Assembly (NCBI RefSeq): GCF_017916275.1
Contig: NZ_JAFMST010000002.1
Coordinates: 186,001-250,000 of the forward strand
Source: Rubellimicrobium arenae
GTDB lineage: Bacteria > Pseudomonadota > Alphaproteobacteria > Rhodobacterales > Rhodobacteraceae
DNA length: 64,000 nt
Direction of reading: 5' to 3'
Part shown: positions 18,127 to 29,909 of the stretch, piece after piece
Layout: each line of letters begins with the position of its first letter
How positions within the stretch are numbered: position 1 is the first letter of the stretch
Notes under the pieces: generated by a model
The model's input: the letters and a program-made list of their open reading frames with translations, nothing else
The model's database searches: none
What the model was told of the DNA's origin: nothing
Position numbers and translations under genes: made by a program

Positions 18127-19005
18127 GTGGCGCAGATCATCCAGAGCTTCGCGGAGATCGCGGACCGCTACGACGCGGCCTTCGTGGACCTCTGGGGCTG
18201 CATGCACAACGGGCTCCGGGCGTTCCCGGAGGCCGTGGCCGCCATGACGGCCTACCGGGAACGGGGCGGCAAGGTGATCCTGGTGACCAACGCCCCCCGC
18301 CCTCGCGCCTCGGTCGAGGAGCAGATCAGCCGTCTGGGCATCCCGCGCGAATCCTGGGACGCCATCGCCACCTCGGGCGACGCCGCGCGGGTCGCGATGT
18401 TCCAGGGCGCGGTGGGCGAACGGATCTGGTTCATGGGCGAGCCCCGGGACCGGGTCTTCCTCGAGCCGCCGCGGATCGTGCAGAACCCGGTCCGCCTTCT
18501 GGAGGTGCCGCTGGACGAGGCCGAGGGCATCGTCTGCTGCGGCCCCTTCGACCCCTTCGCGCATCCGGACGTCAACCGGCCCGGCTTCGAGCTGGCGATC
18601 TCGCGCGGGTTGCGGCTCCTGTGCGCCAACCCGGACATCGTCGTGGACCGGGGCGAGACGCGGGAATGGTGCGCCGGCGCGCTGGCCCGCCTTTACGACG
18701 AGATGGGGGGCGAGAGCCTTTACTTCGGCAAGCCGCACGCGCCGATCTACGATCTGGCCCGGCGGCGGTTGTCGCAGATCGGGCTGCTGCCCCCCGACGA
18801 CCGCATCATCTGCATCGGCGACGGGATCCTGACCGACATCGCCGGCGCGGTGGGCGAAGGGCTGGACTGCCTGATGATCACCGGCGGCCTGGCCGCGGCG
18901 GAAACGCGGACGGTTCCGGGCGGCCAGCCCGATCCCGGCGCCCTTGCCGCCTATCTCGACCTGGAGCGCCTGGCCACGACCTACGCGATCGGGTTCCTGC
19001 GTTGA
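18127..19005 (+). CDS. HAD-superfamily hydrolase, TIGR01459-like
   Basis: The 292-residue protein is a class II HAD phosphatase of the NagD-like type. Motif I appears as AAFVDLWGCMHNG (DxW instead of DxD), motif II as VILVTNAPRPRASVEEQ, and motif III/IV as CIGDGILTDIAGA preceded by YFGKPHAPIY. In motif I the second aspartate is replaced (D-L-W), which is characteristic of this alphaproteobacterial subfamily. GTG start at 18127, three bases after ppaC. The substrate is unknown; proximity to a pyrophosphatase and to ribF suggests phosphate-ester metabolism only in a general way. Confidence 0.85.
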   Translation: MAQIIQSFAEIADRYDAAFVDLWGCMHNGLRAFPEAVAAMTAYRERGGKVILVTNAPRPRASVEEQISRLGIPRESWDAIATSGDAARVAMFQGAVGERIWFMGEPRDRVFLEPPRIVQNPVRLLEVPLDEAEGIVCCGPFDPFAHPDVNRPGFELAISRGLRLLCANPDIVVDRGETREWCAGALARLYDEMGGESLYFGKPHAPIYDLARRRLSQIGLLPPDDRIICIGDGILTDIAGAVGEGLDCLMITGGLAAAETRTVPGGQPDPGALAAYLDLERLATTYAIGFLR

Positions 19006-19020
19006 TCCCCTTGGGGGCGG

Positions 19021-19060
19021 CGCTCCGGCCCGGCCTTCGGGACGGGCGACCGCCGGAGCG
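19021..19060. other. Stable hairpin between the HAD gene and ribF
   Basis: CGCTCCGGC (19021-19029) pairs with GCCGGAGCG (19052-19060), with an inner CCCG/CGGG pair around a TTCG. No U-tract follows, so it may be a structured leader or a weak terminator. I could not match it to an FMN riboswitch. Confidence 0.35.
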
Positions 19061-19172
19061 GGACGGCCGGACCGGCCTCCGGGGCGCAGGCGTCCCCATG
19101 GCGGCCAGGGGCGCGAAGCGGTGATCGCCGGCCGGGTTGCGCCTCCGCCTCTTGAGGACTAACGAACCCGCC

Positions 19173-20099
19173 ATGCTCATCCTTCGCGACCGTCATGCCA
19201 TCCCGCCCGGGGCCCGAGGCGCCTCGGCGGCCATCGGGAACTTCGACGGCGTGCACATGGGGCACCAGGCCGTCCTCGACCTCGCGCGGCAGGCCGGGGC
19301 CCCGCTGGGCGTCGTCACCTTCGAGCCCCATCCCCGGGAATGGTTCGCCCCCGAGGCCCCGCCCTTCCGCCTGATGAACGCCCAGGCCAAGGCGCACCGG
19401 CTCGAGAAGCTGGGCGTGCGCACCCTGTTCGAGGTGCCCTTCGACGCCGCCCTGGCCGCCCTCTCGCCCGAGGCCTTCGTGCACGACGTGCTGGCCCGCG
19501 ACCTGGGCCTGGCCCATGCCGTGGTCGGGGCCGACTTCCGCTTTGGCCGGGGCCGCGCCGGAACGGCGGAGCGCCTGCGGGACCTAGGGGCCGCGGCGGG
19601 GATCGGCGTGACCGTCGCGCCGATGGTCGAGGTCGGCGAGGGCGAGGTGTCCTCGACCGCGATCCGCCAAGCGCTGAGCGAGGGGCGGCCCCGCGACGCC
19701 GCCCGCATGCTGGGGCATTGGCACCGCATCGAAGGCCCGGTGATCCAGGGGGACCAAAGGGGCCGGACGCTGGGCTACCCGACCGCCAACATGAGCATCG
19801 CGGGCCTGCACCCGCCCCGCTTCGGCGTTTATGCCGTGAAGGTCGACGTGCTCGACGGTCCCCGGGCGGGGAGCTACGGCGGCGCGGCCTCGATCGGCGT
19901 GCGGCCCATGTTCGGGGTCAACCAGCCCAACTGCGAGACCTTCCTGTTCGACTTCTCGGGCGACCTTTACGGCGCCACGCTGTCGGTGGCCCTGGTGGAT
20001 TACCTGCGCCCCGAGATGACCTTCGACGGGCTTCCGGCGTTGATCCGGCAGATGGACGCCGATTGCGTCACGGCGCGCGAGATCCTGGCCGATGCCTGA
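19173..20099 (+). CDS. ribF: Bifunctional riboflavin kinase / FAD synthetase
   Basis: RibF phosphorylates riboflavin to FMN and adenylylates it to FAD. The 308-residue protein has the N-terminal nucleotidyltransferase motifs AIGNFDGVHMGHQAVL and VVTFEPHPREWF, VVGADFRFGRGRAG, and EVSSTAIRQALSEG, followed by the C-terminal kinase domain with GRTLGYPTANMSI and YGGAASIGVRPMF. I start at the ATG at 19173, in line with the family; an in-frame ATG at 19137 lies 12 codons upstream. It overlaps the YcgN-like gene by eight bases. Confidence 0.95.
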   Translation: MLILRDRHAIPPGARGASAAIGNFDGVHMGHQAVLDLARQAGAPLGVVTFEPHPREWFAPEAPPFRLMNAQAKAHRLEKLGVRTLFEVPFDAALAALSPEAFVHDVLARDLGLAHAVVGADFRFGRGRAGTAERLRDLGAAAGIGVTVAPMVEVGEGEVSSTAIRQALSEGRPRDAARMLGHWHRIEGPVIQGDQRGRTLGYPTANMSIAGLHPPRFGVYAVKVDVLDGPRAGSYGGAASIGVRPMFGVNQPNCETFLFDFSGDLYGATLSVALVDYLRPEMTFDGLPALIRQMDADCVTAREILADA

Positions 20100-20547
20100 C
20101 GACCACCGCCCCCGCTTCTGGGAACTGCCGCTCAAGGAGCTGACCCGCCCCGAATGGGAGGCGCTGTGCGACGGCTGCGGCAAATGCTGCCTCAACAAGC
20201 TCGAGGACGAGGACACGGGCGAGGTGGCGCTGACCAACGTCGCCTGCCGGCTGCTGGACGGCTCGACCTGCCAGTGCAGCAAGTATGCGACGCGGCACGA
20301 TTTCGTGCCGGAATGCATCGTGCTGACGCCCCGGACGATTCGCAAGAACATGTACTGGCTGCCCCAGACCTGCGCCTACCGGCTGCGGTTCCAGGGACGG
20401 CCCCTGCCCGACTGGCACCCGCTGCTGACCGGAGACCCGGCCAGCGTCCACAAGGCGGGCGTCTCGGTCGCGGGCCTCACCGTGTCGGAATACGACGTCG
20501 CGGACGAGGACTGGGAAAACCACATCATCGAGGAGCCCGGCACGTGA
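20092..20547 (+). CDS. YcgN/UPF0260 family cysteine-cluster protein
   Basis: The 151-residue protein carries CDGCGKCC near residue 26 and further cysteines in NVACRLLDGSTCQCSKY, PECIVL and QTCAYRL, the signature of the YcgN family (zinc- or iron-binding cysteine cluster, related to the YkgJ/FliB-type CxxCxxCC proteins). It begins eight bases before the end of ribF and its stop overlaps the next gene's GTG start by four bases, so the three genes are coupled. No function has been demonstrated for the family that I can cite. Confidence 0.9.
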   Translation: MPDDHRPRFWELPLKELTRPEWEALCDGCGKCCLNKLEDEDTGEVALTNVACRLLDGSTCQCSKYATRHDFVPECIVLTPRTIRKNMYWLPQTCAYRLRFQGRPLPDWHPLLTGDPASVHKAGVSVAGLTVSEYDVADEDWENHIIEEPGT

Positions 20548-21617
20548 ACTTCGCCTCGGACAACGCAGGTCCCGTCCACCCCCGCGTCATGAGCGCCCTG
20601 ATCGACGCCAACGAGGGTCATGCCCCCGCCTATGGCACCGACCGCTGGACCCGGGACGCGGTGGAGCGCATCCGCGACGTCTTCGAGGCGCCCGAGGCGG
20701 CGGTTCACCTCGTGGCGACCGGGACGGCGGCGAACGCGCTGGCGCTGGCCACCCTCGCCCGGCCCTGGGACGCGATCTTCTGCACCGAGATGGCCCATAT
20801 CCAGGAGGACGAGTGCAACGCGCCCGAAGCCTTCTCGGGCGGGGCGAAGCTGATCGCGCTCCCTGCGCCGGAGGCCAAGCTCACCCCCGCGACGTTGCGC
20901 CCGGCCCTGGAGTTCGCGGGCGGCAGCGTCCACCAGGCGCAGCGCGGCCCGGTGTCGATCACCCAGGCGACCGAGAAGGGCACCGTCTATGCGCTGGACG
21001 AGATCCGGGCCGTGACGGCCACGGCCCGCGAGTTCGGCGCCAAGGTGCACCTGGACGGCGCCCGCTTTGCGAACGCGCTCGTGGCGCTGGACTGCTCCGC
21101 CGCCGAGATGACCTGGAAGGCCGGCGTGGACGCCGTCAGCTTTGGCGGGACCAAGAACGGGCTCATGGGCGTCGAGGCCGTCGTCGTCTTCGACCCCTCG
21201 CTGTCGCGCGAGGTGGAGCTGCGGCGCAAGCGCGCCGCGCATCTGTTCAGCAAGCAGCGCTACCTTGGCGCGCAGATGGCGGCCTACCTGACGGACGGCC
21301 TTTGGCTCGAGATGGCGCGGGCCTCGAACTCCGCCTTGTCCCTGCTGGTCGAGGGGCTTCGGGCCCTGGGCTGCGACCCCGCCTGGGAGCCGCAGGCGAA
21401 CCTCGTGTTCGTCCGCCTCCCCCGGGCCATGCACCAGAGGCTGCGCGCGGCCGGGGCGGCCTACCATCTCTGGGAGGGTCCGCTGGAGCAGGGCGACCCG
21501 GACGAGCCCCTGCTCTGCCGCCTGGTCTGCGACTGGTCTGTCGGAACCGGCACGGTGGACCGCTTCCTCGCCGTTGCGGCAGGAGAGCGCGTTCCGGCTT
21601 CCGTTCCGCCGTGCTAG
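20544..21617 (+). CDS. Threonine aldolase-like PLP enzyme (beta-eliminating lyase family)
   Basis: The 357-residue protein has the fold-type I layout of low-specificity L-threonine aldolases: FASDNAGPVHPRVMSAL at the start, VATGTAANALALATL, the cofactor Asp in KVHLDGARFANAL, and the PLP lysine in SFGGTKNGLMG. Such enzymes cleave threonine or allo-threonine to glycine and acetaldehyde. GTG start with GAGGAG upstream, overlapping the YcgN-like gene. A paralogous activity (other beta-hydroxy amino acids or phenylserine) cannot be excluded. Confidence 0.88.
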   Translation: MNFASDNAGPVHPRVMSALIDANEGHAPAYGTDRWTRDAVERIRDVFEAPEAAVHLVATGTAANALALATLARPWDAIFCTEMAHIQEDECNAPEAFSGGAKLIALPAPEAKLTPATLRPALEFAGGSVHQAQRGPVSITQATEKGTVYALDEIRAVTATAREFGAKVHLDGARFANALVALDCSAAEMTWKAGVDAVSFGGTKNGLMGVEAVVVFDPSLSREVELRRKRAAHLFSKQRYLGAQMAAYLTDGLWLEMARASNSALSLLVEGLRALGCDPAWEPQANLVFVRLPRAMHQRLRAAGAAYHLWEGPLEQGDPDEPLLCRLVCDWSVGTGTVDRFLAVAAGERVPASVPPC

Positions 21618-21645
21618 GCCCCGGCCCGAGTAGAAGGAATCATCC

Positions 21646-22665
21646 ATGCCCGTCATGACCGAGCCGAAGCTCATTGCCGGCAACTCCAACATCACCCTCG
21701 CCAAGTCGGTCGCGCGGCGCATGTCGCTGCACCGGGGCGTGGCGGTCGAGCTCGTGAAGGCGCGGGTCGAGCGGTTCAACGACCAGGAGATCTTCGTCGA
21801 GGTCTTCGAGAACGTCCGTGGCGAGGACATGTTCATCATCCAGTCGACGTCGAACCCGGCGAACGACACGCTGATGGAGCTGATGATCATGACCGATGCG
21901 CTGCGCCGGTCCTCGGCCCACCGCATCACGGCCGTGATCCCCTACTTCGGCTACGCCCGCCAGGACCGCCGCGCCAAGGCCCGGACCCCGATCAGCGCCA
22001 AGCTGGTCGCGAACCTGCTGACGACCGCCGGCATCGACCGGGTCCTGACGCTGGACCTGCACGCCGCGCAGATCCAGGGCTTCTTCGACGTCCCGGTGGA
22101 CAACCTGTACGCCGCGCCGATCTTCGCGCTCGACATCGAGCATCACTTCAACGGCCGGACCGCCGAGATGACGGTCGTGTCCCCCGACGTGGGCGGCGTG
22201 GCCCGCGCGCGGGAGCTGGCCCAGCGGATCGGCGCCAACCTCGCCATCGTGGACAAGCGCCGCGCCCGCCCGGGCGAGATCGCCGAGATGACGGTGATCG
22301 GCGACGTGAAGGACCAGATCTGCGTGATCGTGGACGACATCTGCGACACGGCCGGCACGCTCTGCAAGGCAGCGGAGCTGCTTTGCGAGCATGGGGCCAA
22401 GGAGGTCCACGCCTACATCACCCATGGCGTCCTGTCCGGCCCGGCGGTCGAGCGGGTTTCCAAGTCGATGCTCAAGTGCCTCGTGATCACGGACTCCATC
22501 GAGCCGACCGAGAAGGTGCGCTCGACCCCCAACATCCGCATCGTGCCGACCGCCCCGATGTTCGCGCAGGCGATCCTGAACATCTGGAACGGAACCTCGG
22601 TGTCGTCCCTTTTCGAGGCCGACAGCCTCGCCCCGATCTACGAAGGCATGTATTCGCGGAGCTGA
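21646..22665 (+). CDS. prs: Ribose-phosphate pyrophosphokinase (PRPP synthetase)
   Basis: Prs makes PRPP from ribose 5-phosphate and ATP, feeding purine, histidine and NAD synthesis. The 339-residue protein has the flexible loop [13 protein letters not shown], the PRPP-binding signature [12 protein letters not shown], and the KRR-type [15 protein letters not shown] lies upstream of the ATG at 21646; an ATG at 21655 is an alternative. The product supplies substrate for PurE/PurK-pathway precursors and HisG, both encoded in this window. A rho-independent terminator follows. Confidence 0.97.
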   Translation: MPVMTEPKLIAGNSNITLAKSVARRMSLHRGVAVELVKARVERFNDQEIFVEVFENVRGEDMFIIQSTSNPANDTLMELMIMTDALRRSSAHRITAVIPYFGYARQDRRAKARTPISAKLVANLLTTAGIDRVLTLDLHAAQIQGFFDVPVDNLYAAPIFALDIEHHFNGRTAEMTVVSPDVGGVARARELAQRIGANLAIVDKRRARPGEIAEMTVIGDVKDQICVIVDDICDTAGTLCKAAELLCEHGAKEVHAYITHGVLSGPAVERVSKSMLKCLVITDSIEPTEKVRSTPNIRIVPTAPMFAQAILNIWNGTSVSSLFEADSLAPIYEGMYSRS

Positions 22666-22690
22666 GCGAGGTCCGGACCCCGGGTCGCGA

Positions 22691-22715
22691 GGGCTGCCAT
22701 CGGGCAGCCCTTTTC
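22691..22715 (+). terminator. Rho-independent terminator of prs
   Basis: GGGCTGCC (22691-22698) pairs with GGCAGCCC (22703-22710) over a 4-base loop and is followed by TTTTC. It lies about 25 bases after the prs stop. Confidence 0.85.
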
Positions 22716-22789
22716 ATTGGAGGGCATGACCCCGTCCCGTCAGGCGCCACGGCTCGTTGCGGCGCCTTGACGCAGACCCGTGCTGGTGA

Positions 22790-22803
22790 TTGATCGAAAT
22801 CGC
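22790..22803 (+). promoter_or_regulatory. Possible FNR/FnrL-type half-conserved box
   Basis: TTGATCGAAATCGC fits the FNR consensus TTGAT-N4-ATCAA at the first arm completely and at three of five bases of the second. It lies about 85 bases before the start of the FnrL-like gene, a position suited to autoregulation. Confidence 0.4.
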
Positions 22804-22888
22804 CGCGCAACTTACGAGAGTGTCAACCGGCACAACGCGGCGACCCGGCCCGCGGTTCCCTTTCTCCAATGAAAAATGTGAGATACTC

Positions 22889-23632
22889 ATGGGCCAGCCC
22901 TGTCATGCCGAAGACTTGTCGTCCTGCGCGGCCTGCCCGGTCCGCTCTGCCGCTCTTTGTGCAGGATGCAGCGGGGCGGACCTGACGGCCTGGCAGGATC
23001 GCCGCCGGATGCGGAGCTATGGCACGGGCGAGGCAGTCGCCCGCGCCGGGGACCGGCTCGAGGTCGTGGCGACGGTCGTTTCGGGCAGCGCCACCCTGTC
23101 GCGCGGGCTGGAGGACGGGCGCACGCAGATCGTTGGCCTCCTGCTGCCGGCCAACCTGCTTGGCCGCCCTGGGGGCCAGCGCCTCGCGCATGACGTGGTG
23201 GCGACCACGCCCCTGACGCTCTGCACCATCCGGCCCCATGACCTGGCGGGCCTTCGGGCCTCGCAGCCGGCCCTGGACGCCCGCTTCCTCGAGATGACCA
23301 TCGCGGACCTGGAGGCGGCGCGGAACTGGATGACGGTATTGGGCCGCAAGACCGCGCGCGAGCGGGTCGCGAGCTTTCTCATGATGCTGGCCCACCGCGA
23401 GGTGGTGGCCGGCGCGGACCCGAACCGGCCCGTGTCCTTCGACCTGCCGCTCACCCGCGAACAGGCCGCCGATTACCTGGGCCTGACGATCGAGACGGTC
23501 AGCCGGCAGTTGACCGGCCTCAAGCGCGACGGCGTCATCGAGCTGCCCACCAAGCGGGGGGTCAAGGTGCTCGACCTCGAACGACTGCTGATCGAGACGG
23601 GCGACGACGCCGACGGCGGCCTGCCGACCTGA
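22889..23632 (+). CDS. fnrL: Crp/Fnr family oxygen-type regulator (FnrL-like)
   Basis: The 247-residue protein starts MGQPCHAEDLSSCAACPVRS and has cysteines grouped at C5, C13, C16, C24 and C27, suited to bind an oxygen-labile [4Fe-4S] cluster as in FnrL. A cyclic-nucleotide-like beta-roll domain follows (VVSGSATLSRGLEDGRTQIV, LLLPANLLGRP), then a long dimerisation helix (EMTIADLEAARNWMTVLGRK) and a Crp-type helix-turn-helix (LTREQAADYLGLTIETVSRQ). The LGLTIETVSRQ recognition helix with E..SR is the Fnr-specific form. An in-frame TTG at 22790 would add 33 residues that do not look like the family. Confidence 0.9.
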   Translation: MGQPCHAEDLSSCAACPVRSAALCAGCSGADLTAWQDRRRMRSYGTGEAVARAGDRLEVVATVVSGSATLSRGLEDGRTQIVGLLLPANLLGRPGGQRLAHDVVATTPLTLCTIRPHDLAGLRASQPALDARFLEMTIADLEAARNWMTVLGRKTARERVASFLMMLAHREVVAGADPNRPVSFDLPLTREQAADYLGLTIETVSRQLTGLKRDGVIELPTKRGVKVLDLERLLIETGDDADGGLPT

Positions 23633-23695
23633 CACGGCCCCGGAGCCCGGGCGCATGAGACCCTGAGCAGATCGACCGGAGACGCAGGCACCAGG

Positions 23696-24157
23696 ATGGC
23701 CCAGGACGACCCGGATCCGTCGCTGCGCGTGACCAGCGCCCGGCCCGCCATGACATCCGACCTCATGGCCCGCACCGGCCTGGATGAGGCGATGCTGGAC
23801 CGGCTCGTGCGTCGGTTCTACGGCCGGGTGCGGCAGGACGAGATGCTGGCTCCGATCTTCGCCGAGGTCATCGGCGACTGGGAGCCACATCTGCGCCGGA
23901 TGGTGGAGTTCTGGTCGTCGGTGGCGCTGATGACCGGGCGCTATCATGGCCGCCCCATGCAGAAGCATCTGCCCCTTCCCCTGGACTCCGGCCACTTCGA
24001 CCGGTGGCTGGCGCTGTTCGAGACAACCGCACGGGAGGTCTGCCCCCCGGAGGGCGCGGCCCATGTGATCGCCGCGGCCGAGCGCGTCGCCCTGGCGATG
24101 CAGGCGAGCCGGGAGCGCCACCTCCTCGACGACGCTCGGAACACCCTCCCGAGCTGA
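23696..24157 (+). CDS. Group III truncated haemoglobin
   Basis: The 153-residue protein matches the group III globin pattern: LVRRFYGRVRQDEMLAPIF, GDWEPHLRRMVEFWSSVALM, TGRYHGRPMQKHLPLPL (the PxxxH distal-proximal region), and FDRWLALFETTAREV. Such globins bind O2 or NO and in some bacteria protect against nitrosative stress or serve microaerobic respiration. A 20-residue N-terminal extension precedes the core. It lies 63 bases downstream of fnrL on the same strand, so Fnr control or co-transcription is plausible. Confidence 0.9.
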   Translation: MAQDDPDPSLRVTSARPAMTSDLMARTGLDEAMLDRLVRRFYGRVRQDEMLAPIFAEVIGDWEPHLRRMVEFWSSVALMTGRYHGRPMQKHLPLPLDSGHFDRWLALFETTAREVCPPEGAAHVIAAAERVALAMQASRERHLLDDARNTLPS

Positions 24158-24274
24158 GGTCGATGGGATCTGCAGGGCACTGGACGAGGCATGGACGGGC
24201 CGGGCTCCAGGGCATCGGACCACCCTCGATGGTTCCCAAGAACGAGCTGACGGACCAGAGCCGGAACCGTGGCC

Positions 24275-25093
24275 CTAGTTCTCCCGGACCAGCCGAAAGC
24301 CCAGGTGCTGCGGAGGCACGCCCGCGGCGCACCCTCCGGCGCTTGCATCGCGGATGAAGTCCACCACGACCGCGCGGTGCCGCCCTTCGACGACACGAGC
24401 GCCGCAGAACTCGTCCCTGCCCGCGACCTGACCGCCAGCGTCGAAGGTGCCGGTCACCACGCAGTCGTTCGTCCACTCCCAGACGTTGCCGGCCAGATCC
24501 GCCACCCCGCGCGAGTTCTCGCCCCAGCCACCCCGCCTGCGCAGGAGCGGATCCGGCTCGCCCTCGGATTCGTGGCTGTAGCGGGCGAGCCAGCGATCCG
24601 TGAGGCTGGCGTCGCCAAGAGCATCATCGGCGAAGCGTTCTGCCGCCGCGCGCTGCCATTCGGCGTCCGTCGGCAGCCGCCACATCTGCCCGGTCCTCCG
24701 GGAGAGCCATCCCGCATAGGCCGTGGCGTCGTACCAGTTGACGTCGGTCTGCGGCTCGTCCCCCGGGCCCGGCCGGACGGCCGCGCATACGCCGTCCGCC
24801 ACGCAGGCGGCGTACTCGGCCCGGCTGACCTGCGCCCGCATGATCAGGAGCGGTTGCGGCCCGTCCATCCGGAGCAGCGGCGGGTCCACCTGACGCCCGT
24901 CCCGCCGCCAGGTTCCGGCGGGGCGATAACTCCAGGTCTCCGCGGGAAGCCTCACCAGATCCGGGCCAGGCGACGCGCCGCGATCGGCCAGAGCCCCCCC
25001 CAGGAGCACGGCCGCGCCGAGGCAGGCCACCGCGACCGCAAGCAGCGCCCTCCTCATGACGAGCCCCGCTGCAGCAAGGTTGAGCCAACCCAT
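24275..25093 (-). CDS. SUMF1/formylglycine-generating-enzyme-fold protein
   Basis: The 272-residue protein has an N-terminal basic stretch and hydrophobic helix (LLAVAVACLGAAVLLGG), so it is exported or anchored. The remainder is the FGE-sulfatase fold: VSRAEYAACVADG, VNWYDATAYAGWLSRRTGQM, WRLPTDAEWQRAA, ADLAGNVWEWTNDC, and HLGFRLVREN at the end. Proteins of this type include NirV and EgtB/PvdO relatives; the residues of a true formylglycine active site cannot be confirmed. The ATG at 25093 has GGAAGG upstream; an ATG at 25057 right before the signal helix is the alternative. Its substrate is unknown; the fnrL and globin neighbours suggest a nitrogen-oxide or anaerobic context, which is inference. 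Confidence 0.85.
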   Translation of the reverse strand: MGWLNLAAAGLVMRRALLAVAVACLGAAVLLGGALADRGASPGPDLVRLPAETWSYRPAGTWRRDGRQVDPPLLRMDGPQPLLIMRAQVSRAEYAACVADGVCAAVRPGPGDEPQTDVNWYDATAYAGWLSRRTGQMWRLPTDAEWQRAAAERFADDALGDASLTDRWLARYSHESEGEPDPLLRRRGGWGENSRGVADLAGNVWEWTNDCVVTGTFDAGGQVAGRDEFCGARVVEGRHRAVVVDFIRDASAGGCAAGVPPQHLGFRLVREN

Positions 25094-25568
25094 CACCGAC
25101 CTTCCCTCGTCAGGCCGGTTGGCGGAATGCGGTTCCATGGGATCGCACGGCCTGGATGCTGCTCTCGGCCGTGCTGCACGTTCGGCTTTCCGCGGACGGG
25201 CAACTGGAGCGCAGCACTCATCGCGACGGCCCGTTTTGACGGCTGAGCGACAACAGGACCATGGCCGACTCCCTCTGCGAGACGTCGGTAGCTCAGTCGA
25301 TTTCGGGCGGCTCCACGTTGCTCCGGCACAATGTTCGAGGCTGGAGCGCCAGTCTCGCCCCCACTGGTTCAGGGCAAATCGGGGCAGGACCGGCCTTGAA
25401 AGACAGCGCCTTCCGGAGAAATGGCGTGGGTCCGCGTCAGCCCCGGATCGGGTCAGCACTTGCCTGGCCCGGGCCGGACCACGGCGTCAGGATTCTTTCA
25501 TCTGGCCAGGGCGGAAACAGAACGGGCCCCGCGTTGCCGCGAGGCCCTTGTTCATCATCGAGCCCGGA
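25094..25568. other. 475-base gene-free region between atp operon end and the SUMF1-fold gene
   Basis: I find no gene in this stretch. It contains the atp terminator (25512-25547) and otherwise GC-rich sequence, with a tRNA-like TAGCTCAGT at 25289-25297 that does not continue into a tRNA. Any promoter for the SUMF1-fold gene should lie in the left part. Confidence 0.45.
25512..25547 (-). terminator. Terminator of the F1-ATPase operon
   Basis: A 10-bp stem (GGGCCCCGCG at 25524-25533 with CGCGAGGCCC at 25538-25547, one G-U pair in RNA) with a 4-base loop follows atpC by about 20 bases. The minus strand continues GTTCTGTTTCC, a modest U-tract. Confidence 0.75.
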
Positions 25569-25970
25569 TCAGCGGAGGCCGATCGACTCGATGTCGGCGA
25601 GGGCCTTGGCGGCCTCGTCCACGCGGGTCGTGTCGCCGGTCGCCTGGGCGGCAGTGACCGCCTCGCGAGCTTCGGCCACCATGCGGGCATGGACGTCCGC
25701 CGTCACCTGGGCACGGGGAAGCGCCTGCTCGGCCAGCACCGAGACGTTGGTCGCCGTGATCTCGGCAAAGCCGCCGGAGACCACGAAGTCCTCAGTGCCG
25801 CCGGTGTGGACGACGCGCAGGATGCCGGGCCGCAGCGTGGTGATGGTGGGGACATGCCCCGCCATCGCCGTCAGATCCCCGTCCGTGCCGGGGATCTGCA
25901 CCTCGCGCGCCGTGACGGAGGACAGCCTCCGCTCCGGGCTCACGAGGTCGAACTGGAGCGTGTCGGCCAT
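25569..25970 (-). CDS. atpC: F1-ATPase epsilon subunit
   Basis: The epsilon subunit is part of the F1 central stalk and inhibits ATP hydrolysis. The 133-residue product begins MADTLQFDLVSPERRLSS and contains VQIPGTDGDLTAMAGHVPTI, then FVVSGGFAEITATNVSVLAE, the N-terminal beta-sandwich of the family. The helical C-terminal part is short and Ala-rich (AREAVTAAQATGD). It is the last gene of the atpHAGDC operon, four bases after atpD. Confidence 0.96.
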   Translation of the reverse strand: MADTLQFDLVSPERRLSSVTAREVQIPGTDGDLTAMAGHVPTITTLRPGILRVVHTGGTEDFVVSGGFAEITATNVSVLAEQALPRAQVTADVHARMVAEAREAVTAAQATGDTTRVDEAAKALADIESIGLR

Positions 25971-25974
25971 GGGA

Positions 25975-27489
<1,515 letters not shown>

Positions 27490-28356
27490 TTAGACCGCCT
27501 CCGCCCCCGAGATGATTTCGATGAGTTCCTTGGTGATCGCGGCCTGGCGGCTCCGGTTGTACTGGATTGTCAGCCGGTCGATCATGTCGCCCGCGTTGCG
27601 CGTGGCGTTGTCCATGGCCGACATCCGGGCGCCCTGCTCGGACGCCGCGTTCTCCAGCAGGGCCGAGAAGATCTGCGTGGCCACGCCGCGCGGCAGCAGG
27701 TCGGCCAGGATGGCCTCCTCGCCGGGTTCGTAGTCGTAGTTGGCCGACGCGCCCGTGTCCTCGAAGGTCGCCGGGATCACCTGCCGCGTCGTCGGGACCT
27801 GGGAGATCACCGACTGGAAGCGGTTGAAGAAGATCGTGGCGACGTCGAACTCACCGGCCTCGTAGCGGGCGATGAGGTCGCGGGCGATCCGCTGGCCGAC
27901 CGTGTAGCCCAGACGACGCTCGGCCGAGAGGTCGACGTGGGCGACGAAGTACTGGCCCAGGTCGCGCCGCAGCGCGTCGCGGCCCTTCTTGCCCACGGTC
28001 AGGATCCTGACCGTCTTGCCGGCGGCCAGGAGCCGCTGCGCCTCGACCCGCGCCATCCGGGCGATCGAGGAGTTGAACGCGCCGCAGAGGCCCCGTTCGG
28101 AGGTCATCACGACCAGCATGTGCACCTGGTCGCGTCCCGTCCCGGCCAGCAGCGCGGGGGCCGCGGGCGAACCCGCGGTCCCGGCGGCCAGCCCGGCCAT
28201 CACGGCGTTGAACCGTTCGGTGTAGGGACGCGCCGCTTCCGCCGCGTCCTGCGCGCGGCGGAGCTTGGCCGCCGCGACCATCTGCATGGCCTTGGTGATC
28301 TTCCGGGTGGATTTCACCGAGGCGATGCGGTTCTTCAGGTCCTTTAGGCTGGGCAT
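27490..28356 (-). CDS. atpG: F1-ATPase gamma subunit
   Basis: Gamma is the rotating central stalk of F1. The 288-residue protein starts [20 protein letters not shown], then [20 protein letters not shown], the conserved N-terminal helix, and ends with [20 protein letters not shown], then EIISGAEAV, the matching C-terminal helix. [20 protein letters not shown] is the conserved core element. It is 14 bases after atpA. Confidence 0.97.
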   Translation of the reverse strand: MPSLKDLKNRIASVKSTRKITKAMQMVAAAKLRRAQDAAEAARPYTERFNAVMAGLAAGTAGSPAAPALLAGTGRDQVHMLVVMTSERGLCGAFNSSIARMARVEAQRLLAAGKTVRILTVGKKGRDALRRDLGQYFVAHVDLSAERRLGYTVGQRIARDLIARYEAGEFDVATIFFNRFQSVISQVPTTRQVIPATFEDTGASANYDYEPGEEAILADLLPRGVATQIFSALLENAASEQGARMSAMDNATRNAGDMIDRLTIQYNRSRQAAITKELIEIISGAEAV

Positions 28357-28370
28357 CCCCTATCCCACCC

Positions 28371-29908
<1,538 letters not shown>

Positions 29909-29909
<1 letters not shown>

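Noticed and set aside
19006..19172. Possible FMN riboswitch in front of ribF
   Set aside because: I find a hairpin but not the conserved RFN core, and the region is short.
24275..25093. Assignment of the SUMF1-fold protein as NirV
   Set aside because: No nirK is adjacent and no residue pattern specific to NirV could be confirmed. Kept as a family-level call.
25281..25330. tRNA-like TAGCTCAGT at 25289-25297
   Set aside because: The following bases do not give the GGTAGAGC of a D-arm, a proper anticodon stem or a T-loop with GTTCRANYC.
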